Below, piece after piece: positions 1 to 9,100 of a stretch of 18,326 nt of DNA. The translations under genes were made by a program, and so were the position numbers. Source of the stretch: an uncultured Bacteroidota bacterium (GTDB lineage: Bacteria > Bacteroidota > Bacteroidia > Chitinophagales > Chitinophagaceae); NCBI GenBank assembly GCA_903825065.1, contig CAIJZG010000120.1, positions 1 to 18,326 on the forward strand, in the 5' to 3' direction. The notes beneath the pieces are model-generated. The model saw only the letters and a program-made list of their open reading frames with translations, was not told where the DNA came from and made no database searches. Within the stretch, counting starts at the first letter, position 1, and every line of letters starts with the position of its first letter.

Positions 1-35
1 AAAAAAAATGATTTTTTTTTCAAAATGATTGATAA

Positions 36-69
36 TGATCTAAAAACATCATTTTTTGTTTTTAGATCA
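36..69. repeat. Perfect 13-bp inverted repeat (hairpin) left of the amt terminator
   Basis: TGATCTAAAAACA (36-48) is followed after 8 bases by its exact reverse complement (57-69). It lies just beyond the terminator at 93-119. It may be a second, back-up terminator for the minus-strand amt unit, or belong to a gene left of the window. Neither side has a clean T-run, so the terminator role is inference. The flanking bases 1-20 are an A-run/T-run that can also pair. Confidence 0.5.
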
Positions 70-92
70 CTGTATTTTAAGGTAGAAAAGCA

Positions 93-119
93 AAAAGGAC
101 CATACAGGATGGTCCTTTT
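93..119 (-). terminator. Rho-independent terminator of the porin-amt unit
   Basis: AAAAGGACCAT (93-103) and ATGGTCCTTTT (109-119) form a perfect 11-bp stem with a 5-base loop. Read on the minus strand, the descending arm runs into TTTTTG. It lies about 46 bases past the stop codon of the minus-strand ammonium channel gene, which it most likely terminates. Confidence 0.8.
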
Positions 120-165
120 ACTACAATGGTTAATTGTAAAGTGGTTTTCTCAGGATTTTATCATT

Positions 166-1722
166 TTAATCATGGTCATTATATGCAGATGCTCCATGTT
201 CAAAGAAATCTAGACCGCCTGGTCCAGTTTCTGCTTCTGGTTCTACTCTTAATTTCCAAGGATAAGGTAATTTATTGACGATATACATTAAGACGAAAGC
301 GATTGCGAATGTGGCTATGGTGATAACGGCACTTCCAATAAATTGTGCCTTTAGTACGTCCCAACCACCTCCGTAGAATAATCCCTTTACGGTAGCGGAG
401 ACATCTGCTCCTGTAGGGCCGGAAGCGCCATATTGTCCACTAGCAAAAAGTCCTAAAGAAAGTGTTCCCCATATACCTGCAATACAGTGTACTGGTACAG
501 CACCAACTGGATCATCAATTCTATAGTATTCTAAAAGCAAGGTTCCGTAATATACTACCGCTCCGGCTACCAATCCAATTAAAACGGCGCCAAGTGGTGA
601 TACCCAATAACAAGGGCAGGTAATGGCAACTAAGCCTGCTAAAAGTCCGTTTATTGTAAAAGGCAGATCATATTTGCCTTTATTTGGCCCAAACCATAAA
701 GGAAGTAACATAGCAGTTAGAGAGCCGGCACAGGCTGCAAGTGTTGTGTTTGCAGCGATACGTCCGATACCATCACCATCCATGGCAGATAACGTGCTAC
801 CTGGGTTAAAGCCATACCATCCAAACCACAATATAAAAGCACCAACTGTGGCTAATGGCAGATTATGTGCAGGAGGCATTCCTCCATTTTTGTCATCTCT
901 TGAAAATACCCGACCAATACGAGGCCCTAAAACTATTGCACCAGCAAGTGATATAACACCACCAATGGTGTGAACAACTGTAGATCCAGCAAAGTCACGG
1001 AATCCTTGACCCAAGCCTGGTAAGAAATGGTCTGGAGTTCCCATCAATGCTAACCAGCCATCTGGCCCCCATGCCCAATGCCCAATTATAGGGTAAATAA
1101 AACCTGTTACACCAATACTGTAAAGTATATCACCTCTAAAACTGGTACGTCCGATCATTGCGCCAGAAGTAATGGTAGAAGTGGTATCAGCAAAAGCAAA
1201 TTGGAATATCCAGTGTGCTAAAATTGGAATACCAGTTGCCTCATAAGTGCTTGGAGCACCATTTAGGAAAAACCAGTTTTGTCCAATAAAGCCATTCCCA
1301 TGGCTAAACATAAATGCATATCCAACTGCATAAAAAAGTACGCCGCAAATTGCAGTGTCGAATACACATTCTAATAAAACGTTTACCGTTTCTTTCGTTC
1401 TTGCAAAACCAGCTTCAAGCATTACAAAACCAGCTTGCATACCAAAAACCAAAAATGCTGCAACCAATGTCCAAACGGTATTGATGGAATTCATCATACT
1501 AGTTTCATGAGCTGTATAGGTTTCTGCTGCGTTTGCAGAATTAAACATCATTCCTGGTAACATTTTCATGATACCTAACACTACGAAAAGTCCCAAAATC
1601 TTTCCGGTGAAAATGGTAATACCCATTTTCCATTTTTCAGCTTTTGTAAGTTGGATAACAACTGCAGGTGCTGAATTCCTGCTGCCTAATTTTCTTAAGT
1701 TGGTAATGGTGTTTGAAAACAT
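166..1722 (-). CDS. amt: Ammonium channel/transporter, long Amt form
   Basis: Amt/Mep/Rh family inner-membrane channel conducting ammonium/ammonia, 518 aa. The pore twin histidines are visible: H251 in DFAGSTVVH and H412 in VPVHCIAG. Other family landmarks are GHWAWGPDGW, FGWYGFNPGS and a C-terminal tail of the LRV...GLD..EHG type. About 33 polar or mixed residues precede a hydrophobic segment ending NSANA-AET, which resembles a signal peptide, so the N terminus is longer than usual. No ribosome-binding site decides the start. An internal ATG at codon 33 is an alternative. The tract reads SGAMIGRTSF where the other Amt in this window has VGAVAERIRF, so the two are diverged paralogs rather than a recent duplication. 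It lies 43 bases downstream of the porin gene on the same strand, so the two are probably co-transcribed. Confidence 0.95.
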   Translation of the reverse strand: MFSNTITNLRKLGSRNSAPAVVIQLTKAEKWKMGITIFTGKILGLFVVLGIMKMLPGMMFNSANAAETYTAHETSMMNSINTVWTLVAAFLVFGMQAGFVMLEAGFARTKETVNVLLECVFDTAICGVLFYAVGYAFMFSHGNGFIGQNWFFLNGAPSTYEATGIPILAHWIFQFAFADTTSTITSGAMIGRTSFRGDILYSIGVTGFIYPIIGHWAWGPDGWLALMGTPDHFLPGLGQGFRDFAGSTVVHTIGGVISLAGAIVLGPRIGRVFSRDDKNGGMPPAHNLPLATVGAFILWFGWYGFNPGSTLSAMDGDGIGRIAANTTLAACAGSLTAMLLPLWFGPNKGKYDLPFTINGLLAGLVAITCPCYWVSPLGAVLIGLVAGAVVYYGTLLLEYYRIDDPVGAVPVHCIAGIWGTLSLGLFASGQYGASGPTGADVSATVKGLFYGGGWDVLKAQFIGSAVITIATFAIAFVLMYIVNKLPYPWKLRVEPEAETGPGGLDFFEHGASAYNDHD

Positions 1723-1765
1723 GGCTTAGGGGTTTAGTTTATAATTGTATTGAGCAAAGAGGTAT

Positions 1766-2824
1766 TTAGAATTTATAGATAGCGGCAAGAATAAATCCAC
1801 TAGTTGTTTGTGTGAAAGAGCCATCACCTTTCTGGAAGATTGCATTTTTGCCATTATCTACGCGGATTTCAGGAATAATTGTCAAATTGTCGATTTTTAT
1901 ATTGGCGGATAACGTTGTTGCAAAAACACTTGATCCAATACCCGCAGAAGTAACAGATTTTTTATCATCAAAATATTCACCTCTTAATGTCAATCCGAAT
2001 TTACTGGTAGGATCATAATTAAAATAAAGTGCGTTGCTAGACCAACTGCTACTTGTGCCATTGGTTTTTACACTCTCAACTGTTCCGTCATAATTGATGC
2101 CAAATTGGCTACTGATCACACCATTCAATACTAAATCAAATTGGCTGAAGCCACTGTTTGCACCAGTACTACCTCCTTGAAAGTTTAAGAATGCTTTTAA
2201 TTTGTCGTCTTTGGTTCCAGTGCTAAATTGTGCAATAGCAACTTTATTACCTGAAGTAGTGGTGGTAAAATCAGTTGGATTAGCTACTCCGATCATGAAT
2301 GCAGATTTTCCGCCTAGAGAAACATCAGCTTTTAAGCCAGTATGAAAGAATGGTCCGTACGAGAAACCATAAGACATGCTGTAGTTTCTATTAGCATAAG
2401 CATCCAATAGTTCAAAGCCAACATGAGTAGCCCATTTTCCCATTGTTAGTTTTATTTTATCACTTATTTGATAGCTTACATATAACTGTTTTATTGCAGT
2501 CAAAGCTCCTGCATCGTTATAAGAAAATTCATTAGCTCTTCTACCAAAACCTAGATCTGCTGTGGCAGAAATTTTACCAATTGAATGATCCCATCTAACA
2601 GATGCCATGCCTAATTCGAAAGAATTCTGGGAATTAGTGAAACTTGTTAAGTTGTTTGTTTTGCCAATAGGAGCATTGAAGTTGGTTCTGTAATAAGCAT
2701 CTACTGATGCTGTAAAAGTGTTTGTAGCAACTGGCGCTGCTGCTTTCTTTGTAGTGTCTGTTTGTGCGTTAACAGAAATTACACTTAGAATTACGAGGGT
2801 TACTGCTAAAATTTTCTTTAACAT
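1766..2824 (-). CDS. Outer-membrane beta-barrel porin-like protein
   Basis: Predicted outer-membrane beta-barrel of 352 aa. It has a clear Sec signal peptide (MLKKILAVTLVILSVISVNA, then Q). After a short Thr/Lys/Ala-rich linker come alternating polar/aromatic strands, for example ASVDAYYRTNF, KLTMGKWATHVGF and GLTLRGEYFDD. It ends in ...FILAAIYKF; a terminal Phe is the usual barrel-assembly signal. The pattern suggests the BBP2/OmpL-like porins common in Bacteroidota, but the family assignment is from memory of sequence style. It is the first gene of a likely two-gene unit with the ammonium channel 43 bases downstream. That suggests it provides the outer-membrane entry route used under nitrogen limitation (inference). 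Substrate selectivity cannot be read from the sequence. Confidence 0.85.
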   Translation of the reverse strand: MLKKILAVTLVILSVISVNAQTDTTKKAAAPVATNTFTASVDAYYRTNFNAPIGKTNNLTSFTNSQNSFELGMASVRWDHSIGKISATADLGFGRRANEFSYNDAGALTAIKQLYVSYQISDKIKLTMGKWATHVGFELLDAYANRNYSMSYGFSYGPFFHTGLKADVSLGGKSAFMIGVANPTDFTTTTSGNKVAIAQFSTGTKDDKLKAFLNFQGGSTGANSGFSQFDLVLNGVISSQFGINYDGTVESVKTNGTSSSWSSNALYFNYDPTSKFGLTLRGEYFDDKKSVTSAGIGSSVFATTLSANIKIDNLTIIPEIRVDNGKNAIFQKGDGSFTQTTSGFILAAIYKF

Positions 2825-2850
2825 TTCGATTGGTTTTATGATTAAAAAAT

Positions 2851-2898
2851 AGGTACAAACCTTAAACTTGGTCAGAAGTTTATTATACGCGAGTACCT
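2851..2898 (-). promoter_or_regulatory. Nested inverted repeats upstream of the porin gene
   Basis: TAAACTT (2863-2869) and AAGTTTA (2876-2882) form a 7-bp stem with a 6-base loop. This is enclosed by AGGTAC (2851-2856) and GTACCT (2893-2898). The structure ends 26 bases before the porin ATG, so it would lie in the mRNA leader or overlap the promoter. No convincing TAnnTTTG promoter was found in this 206-base gap. Function is unknown: a structured leader or an operator are both possible. Confidence 0.35.
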
Positions 2899-3030
2899 TA
2901 ATATTTTTTAAGAAGCAATCGAAGAAGTATACTCTAAATTATATCATTCATAGATTTAATTCAGTGCAATAGCGGCAAGCTTTATATGTTAGAATCTCCA
3001 TTTAAAAACCCACGAAAGGAGATTGGCAAT

Positions 3031-4377
3031 CTATCCTAAATCGGGTCTGCGCCCGTATTTTTCGTTATGTTGTGTAGCATCTAGTCCTAACGCCTCATCT
3101 TCCAAACTTACTCGCATTGGCAAGACTAGATTAATAAATTTAAAAATAAAATAGGAAACAATAAAACTATACGATACTACAATGGATAATGCTTTTAATT
3201 GAATCAAGAAAAAGCTCATATTGCCATACCAAAGTCCGTCATTTCCTCCCGCATTAACCGTTTTTGTTGCAAATATTCCTGTCATTAACATCCCTACCAT
3301 TCCTCCTAAACCATGACAAGGAAAAACATCTAAACGATCATCTACAGTTGATCTTTCTTTATAATGAACTGCCATATTTGAAATAATAGCAGCAATAAAA
3401 CCTATAAAAATACTTTGAGGAATTGCTACATAACCTGATGCAGGTGTGATAGCAACTAGGCCAACTACTGCTCCGATACAAAAACCAAGAACAGATGGCT
3501 TTTTCCCTCTTAATACATCAAAGAACATCCAACTTAAACCAGCTGCTGCTGCTGCTGTATTAGTAGTTGCAAAAGCAGAAACAGCTAAAGCATTTGCGGC
3601 ACCCGCAGAACCAGCATTAAAACCAAACCACCCAAACCAAAGTAATCCAGTTCCTATTAGCACATAGGGGATGTTAGCTGGTGGAATATTTCTTTGCTCA
3701 ATATGTGATTGTCGGCGCTTTAAAACCAAAGCACCAGCTAAAGCAGCACAACCAGCAGAAATATGAACAACTGTTCCCCCAGCAAAATCAAGCGCCCCCA
3801 TTTTAAACAAAAAACCATCTGGATGCCAAGTCCAATGTGCAATTGGTGCGTATACTAATAAACTGAACAATAAGATAAATAAAGTATACGAAGTAAAACG
3901 AATTCTTTCCGCAACAGCTCCAACCACTAAACCCGGAGTGATAATCGCAAACATCAACTGAAATAGTGCAAATAAGGAAAGTGGGATAGTAGGCGTTAAG
4001 CTCCAGGGGGCACCACTGGCAACTCCTTTAAACATAAAATGTGTTGCGGGATTACCAATAAATCCACCAAGACTTTCACCAAAACATAAACTATATCCCA
4101 CCACCACCCAAAACACGGTTACTACCCCTGTGGCCACAATGCTTTTCATCATGGTGGACAGAATGTTTTTGCGATGCACCATTCCTCCATAAAAGAAGGC
4201 CAATGCTGGCGTCATTAAAAACACAAGCGCTGTTGCAACTAGCATCCAAGTAATATCCGCTGAGCTATATTTCCCATTGTCCACAAATGCAGGTAATGTT
4301 GGAACGAAAATCGCTGCTACTGCAATAATTAAAAGAACTACAAATGGCAAAGTGTTCTGAACCTTCAAATCTTTCAT
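3031..4377 (-). CDS. amt: Ammonium channel/transporter, compact Amt form
   Basis: Amt family inner-membrane channel, 448 aa. Twin pore histidines are H205 (DFAGGTVVHISAG) and H355 (FPCHGLGG), 150 residues apart as in E. coli AmtB. Also visible are FQLMFAIITPGL and VVGAVAERIRF, AHWTWHPDG before the first histidine motif, and LWFGWFGFNAGS. The cytoplasmic tail follows the LRV.EDEALGLD..QH pattern that regulates Amt trimers in this family. It lies between the gltBD terminator upstream and the porin gene 206 bases downstream. A weak hairpin (2993-2999 with 3018-3024) follows the stop but has no T-run, so read-through into porin-amt cannot be excluded. No PII gene is adjacent. The leader contains a T/A-rich run and a small hairpin 5 bases before the ATG. 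Confidence 0.97.
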   Translation of the reverse strand: MKDLKVQNTLPFVVLLIIAVAAIFVPTLPAFVDNGKYSSADITWMLVATALVFLMTPALAFFYGGMVHRKNILSTMMKSIVATGVVTVFWVVVGYSLCFGESLGGFIGNPATHFMFKGVASGAPWSLTPTIPLSLFALFQLMFAIITPGLVVGAVAERIRFTSYTLFILLFSLLVYAPIAHWTWHPDGFLFKMGALDFAGGTVVHISAGCAALAGALVLKRRQSHIEQRNIPPANIPYVLIGTGLLWFGWFGFNAGSAGAANALAVSAFATTNTAAAAAGLSWMFFDVLRGKKPSVLGFCIGAVVGLVAITPASGYVAIPQSIFIGFIAAIISNMAVHYKERSTVDDRLDVFPCHGLGGMVGMLMTGIFATKTVNAGGNDGLWYGNMSFFLIQLKALSIVVSYSFIVSYFIFKFINLVLPMRVSLEDEALGLDATQHNEKYGRRPDLG

Positions 4378-4382
4378 CTTAG

Positions 4383-4396
4383 TACCTAATCAGGTA
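4383..4396 (-). promoter_or_regulatory. Small hairpin just upstream of the compact amt start
   Basis: TACCT and AGGTA flank a 4-base loop and lie 5 bases from the ATG at 4377. A 5-bp stem this close to the start could affect initiation or mark a short operator. It is short enough to be chance. Confidence 0.2.
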
Positions 4397-4559
4397 TATT
4401 TTTTTTTCTTATACAATCTTTCTATTGCTAATGTAGGAATAAAATTCATTTAATTACCAATAAAAATCACATTTAATTTATTGTAATGTATATAAAAGTA
4501 GATTTTGTTAATAAAATTTCTAAAAATTTGCCATCTCTTTTAGATAAAACGTATATAAT

Positions 4560-4596
4560 AAAGAAACCCGTTTGAATTTTTCAAACGGGTTTCTTT
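4560..4596 (-). terminator. Rho-independent terminator of gltBD
   Basis: A 17-bp perfect stem (AAAGAAACCCGTTTGAA at 4560-4576 with its complement at 4580-4596) closes on a 3-base T loop. On the minus strand it is followed by a T-rich tract. It begins 17 bases past the gltD stop. The symmetrical A/T flanks could let it work in both directions, but the only gene ending here is gltD. Confidence 0.9.
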
Positions 4597-4613
4597 TCAA
4601 TGTCTATTCAATT

Positions 4614-6086
4614 TTAGCTATTTGCAATATAGCTGCTATCTTTTGTTTCTAATAAAGAATGCCCCATTAGGTATTCATCTACTTTTCTAGCACATTCTCT
4701 TCCTTCACTGATTGCCCAAACTACTAAAGATTGACCTCTACGCATATCCCCGGCAGTGAATATCTTATTGATATTAGTTTGAAATGCCTGTTCGGTTGCT
4801 TTTACATTACCTCTTTCATCCAATTCAACCCCTAACTGTTTAATTAGGCCTTCATGTTGTGGATGTACAAATCCCATTGCTAATAATGCCAATTCACAAG
4901 GGATTTCTCTTTCTGAGCCTTCCTTTTCTACGAACTTAGCTGGGCGACCATCTGCTGATATAGTCCATTCTAAATCCACAATATTCAGTCCCTTTAAATT
5001 GCCATTTTCATCACCTATAAAAGATTTCGTGGCTATTGCCCAATACCGTTCGGCGCCTTCCTCATGTGAAGAAGTGATTTTTAAAGTCATCGGATAAGTT
5101 GGCCAAGGCATATTTTCATTTCTGCCTTCCGGAGGTTTAGGAAGTAATTCAAATTGGGTAACTGTTTTTGCTTTATGCCTATTGGAAGTTCCCACACAAT
5201 CGCTTCCTGTATCGCCACCACCTATAACTACTACATTTTTATTCGTAGCAAAAAGGTCTTCACCTTCTACTGATAAATTAGCAACACGTTTATTTTGTTG
5301 TTTTAAAAATTCCATTGCAAAATATACGCCCTTCAATTCTCTTCCTGGAATAGGAAGATTGCGGGGGACTGTTGATCCACCTGCTAATACAATAGCATGG
5401 TATTCTCTAAGTAAGTCATTGATGCTAATGTTTACCCCTACATTGGAATTACATTTAAAAGTTATCCCTTCTTGTTCCATGACTGAAATTCTGCGATCGA
5501 TAACCCATTTTTCTAATTTGAAATCTGGAATGCCATATCTGAGAAGTCCGCCAGGTGCATCATCTCTTTCAAATACAGTTACTTGATGTCCCGCATAATT
5601 CAACTGAGCGGCAGCGGCCAAACCAGATGGTCCTGACCCTACTACTGCGATCTTCTTTCCCGTTCTAATATTTGGTTTACGCGGTTTTACAAAACCTTTA
5701 TCGAAAGCGATTTCAATAATATGCTTTTCAATTTCTTCAATAGTTACCGGAGGTTGATTAATGCCAAGTACACAAGCACTTTCACAAGGAGCAGGACAAA
5801 TCCTACCTGTAAACTCGGGGAAATTATTAGTAGAAGTTAATATGTCATAAGCCTCTTCCCAGCTTTTATTATATATAGCATCATTAAATTCAGGAATTAC
5901 ATTTCCTAAAGGACATCCGCTATGGCAAAATGGTACGCCACAATTCATGCAACGGCCAGATTGTTGATTTAGTTTTTCTTCTGGAAGCCGGTCTATAAAT
6001 TCCTTGTAGTCCTTAATACGTTCTCCCACCGGACGTTTTCCCGGTAATTCTCTGGTGAATTCTATAAAACCTGTTGGTTTACCCAT
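4614..6086 (-). CDS. gltD: Glutamate synthase (NADPH) small subunit
   Basis: Beta subunit of glutamate synthase, 490 aa. It takes electrons from NADPH onto FAD and passes them through iron-sulfur clusters to the large subunit, which makes glutamate from glutamine and 2-oxoglutarate. The N-terminal domain carries the cysteines of two 4Fe-4S sites: C46, C49, C54 and C58, then C97, C101 and C105 in RICPAPCESAC. An FAD-binding fingerprint GSGPSG is at 150-155 and an NADPH-binding fingerprint GGGDTG at 289-294. The closing motif FTAGDMRRGQSLVVWAISEG is typical of the family. The length is normal. It starts 37 bases after the gltB stop on the same strand, so gltB-gltD is an operon closed by the strong terminator beyond gltD. 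Confidence 0.98.
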   Translation of the reverse strand: MGKPTGFIEFTRELPGKRPVGERIKDYKEFIDRLPEEKLNQQSGRCMNCGVPFCHSGCPLGNVIPEFNDAIYNKSWEEAYDILTSTNNFPEFTGRICPAPCESACVLGINQPPVTIEEIEKHIIEIAFDKGFVKPRKPNIRTGKKIAVVGSGPSGLAAAAQLNYAGHQVTVFERDDAPGGLLRYGIPDFKLEKWVIDRRISVMEQEGITFKCNSNVGVNISINDLLREYHAIVLAGGSTVPRNLPIPGRELKGVYFAMEFLKQQNKRVANLSVEGEDLFATNKNVVVIGGGDTGSDCVGTSNRHKAKTVTQFELLPKPPEGRNENMPWPTYPMTLKITSSHEEGAERYWAIATKSFIGDENGNLKGLNIVDLEWTISADGRPAKFVEKEGSEREIPCELALLAMGFVHPQHEGLIKQLGVELDERGNVKATEQAFQTNINKIFTAGDMRRGQSLVVWAISEGRECARKVDEYLMGHSLLETKDSSYIANS

Positions 6087-6123
6087 ATTGAATGGTTTAG
6101 TAGATTAGTTTCTAATTGTCGGA

Positions 6124-9100
6124 CTAGCCGGCGATTTTTTCTTTTTTGTTAGACAATGCTTTCTTGTAATCTTTCGGAAATACTTTGATGAAGTTTTTCA
6201 ATTGAGATTCGAAATCGCCAAGAACGAATTTCGCTACACTACTTGCTGTATAAGCATAGTGCTTAGAAATTAAATCGTTTAAAACGGCAGAATCTTCTTG
6301 GTCAACTGGATCTAAATCTATCATTTCCATATTACAACGACTAGCGAAAGCTCCGTCCACATCATATACATAGGCAATTCCCCCACTCATGCCGGCAGCG
6401 AAATTTCGACCAGTATTGCCAAGTATAACTGCTATGCCACCAGTCATATACTCGCAACCATGATCACCCACACCTTCTACCACTACTTTTGCGCCAGAAT
6501 TTCTTACGCAAAAACGTTCGCCTGCCTTTCCCCTAATGTAGGCTTCTCCATCAGTTGCACCATAAAAAGCAACATTCCCAATTAGAATATTGTCTTCCGG
6601 CACAAAAGTGGCTGTTCTGTCGGGGTATACAATTAGTTTGGCTCCGCTTAATCCTTTTCCAAAATAATCATTTGCATCACCTTCTAATTCGTGCGTAAGT
6701 CCTTTTGTATTGAATGCCCCAAAACTTTGACCTGCAGTTCCTCTATAGTTAAAATGAATGGTGTCATCTGGAAGTCCTTCTGCTTTGTACTTTTTAGTGA
6801 TCTCGTTTGATACGATGGTGCCAACAGTTCTATCTGTATTTTTAATTTCGAAATTACCTTGAACTCGCTCTTTGGTATCGATAGATTTTTGTGCAATTTT
6901 TAAAAGTTGCCAATCTAATACTTCACTTATGCCATGATCTTGTTCCTCCGTTTTATATAATCCTGTACTTGCATCAGCAGGTTCTTTATAAAGAATAGGT
7001 GACAAGTCTAGTTTGCTATATTTCCAATGTGTAATATCATCTCTCATCTCTAGATCTTGCACTTGTCCAATCATTTCATTGACTGTTTTGTAACCTAACT
7101 CTGCCATAATTTCTCTTAATTCCTGAGTCATGAATTTGAAGAAATTAACCACATGGTCTGGGTCGCCTTTAAAGCGTTTGCGCAATTCAGGATCTTGAGT
7201 GGCAACTCCAACTGGACAGGTATTTAAATGACACTTACGCATCATAATACAGCCTTCTACAATTAGTGCTGCTGTTGCAACACCCCATTCTTCAGCACCT
7301 AATAAGGCAGCAATAGCAATATCACGACCAGTCTTCATTTGCCCATCAGCTTGAACCACTACTCGGCTACGTAACTTGTTCTTTACCAATGTTTGATGGG
7401 CTTCTGCTAAACCTAATTCCCAGGGTAGTCCAGCATGTTTAATTGAGCTAATAGGAGAAGCTCCTGTACCTCCATCAAATCCTGCGATCAAGACCACATC
7501 TGCTTTAGCTTTAGTAACACCTGCAGCAATTGTTCCTACTCCGGCTTTTGAAACCAGCTTCACATTGATACGGGCAGCTCTGTTTGCGTTCTTTAGATCA
7601 AATATTAGTTGCGCAAGATCTTCTATTGAGTAAATATCATGGTGTGGCGGAGGGGATATTAAACCAACTCCTGGTGTACTATGGCGTGTTCTGCCAATCC
7701 AATCGTCCACTTTGTGTCCTGGTAATTGCCCGCCTTCACCCGGTTTTGCACCCTGAGCCATTTTTATTTGTAATTCATCTGCTTCAGTAAGATATTGACT
7801 TGTAACACCAAATCTGGCAGATGCTACTTGTTTAATGGAAGATCGCATAGAATCGCCATTCTCCATTAGGTTAAAACGAATAGGGTCTTCACCGCCTTCA
7901 CCGGTATTGCTTTTTCCGCCTAAACGGTTCATTGCAATAGCAAGTGTAGTATGAGCCTCCCATGAAATGGAACCAAAACTCATAGCTCCGGTTGCAAATC
8001 TTTTGTAGATTGATTCTGCTGGTTCAACTTCATCAATGGAAATAGATGGGCGTGAAGGTTTGAATCTAAACTGACTACGAATGGTACAAGCTTTTACAGC
8101 TTGGTCGTTCACCAATTTGGTATATTTCTTGAAAGTTTCGAAACTATTGGTTTTGGTAGATTCTTGTAATAAATGAATCGTCTGTGGATTGAAAAGATGG
8201 AATTCTCCTTTTCTTTTCCATTGATATAAGCCACCAACAGGCAAACGATCAACAGGAATTTCTTTTCTGCTAAATGCAAAGAAGTGTTTAGTAAGGGTTT
8301 CCTTGGCAATTTCATCCAAGCCCATTCCTTCAATACGTGAAGTAGCTCCGGTAAAATAGGCATCTACCACTTCTTTATTCAATCCAATAATTTCAAATAT
8401 TTGTGCACCTTGGTAGGATTGCAAAGTAGAAATTCCCATTTTAGAGAAAACTTTTAAAAGCCCGTCGTTTACGGCTTTTACATAGTTTTTCTTAAGATAA
8501 TCGGGTTCAATATCCGTAACAAGGCGGCCATTGATTTTCATATCGCGAATAGAAGAAATCGCTAAATAAGGATTGATAGCGGTAGCGCCAAATCCGATCA
8601 AGCACGCAAAATGATGTACTTCCCACACATCTCCGGCTTCAACGATTATGCCCACTTGTCCTCTGTATCCTTTTCTAATTAAATGATGGTGAACCGCAGC
8701 GCAAGCCAATAATGATGGGATAGGAGCGTGATCAGAGTCGATAGCTCTATCTGTTAATATAATTACTTCGAATCCATCTTCAACTGCATCCACAGCATAG
8801 CGACATAAGCGATCGAGTCCTTTTTTCAATGAACCGGATTTGCCATCGGCTCTAAAATAGGTTTGAAGTGTTTTCGCTTGAAATACGCCGGTATCAATAC
8901 TTCTGATCTTTTCTAATTCATAGCTGCTTAGCACTGGTTGTTGTAGTGCTACAACGTGACATGCCAATGGGTCTTCTACCAAAAGATTGCCGGTACTTCC
9001 CGCAAAAGTGGCGAGGGACATTACCATTCTTTCTCTAATCGGATCGATTGGAGGATTCGTAACCTGGGCAAATAATTGTTTAAAATAATTACTCAGGTGT

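Noticed and set aside
623..973. Open frame of 116 codons on the plus strand opposite amt
   Set aside because: It is antisense to conserved Amt motifs, with Pro/Ala/Ser-rich sequence typical of a shadow frame.
2965..2979. Possible sigma-54 promoter (TTGCCGCTATTGCA on the minus strand) upstream of the porin
   Set aside because: The TTGCA box is present, but the GG of the -24 element is not at the required distance; that position reads CT.
2993..3024. 7-bp inverted repeat after the compact amt stop
   Set aside because: The loop is 18 bases and no T-run follows on the minus strand, so it is not a convincing terminator.
5182..5586. Open frame of 134 codons on the plus strand opposite gltD
   Set aside because: It lies wholly antisense to a well-conserved gltD region, has no recognisable domain or signal peptide, and is explained by codon bias of the real gene.
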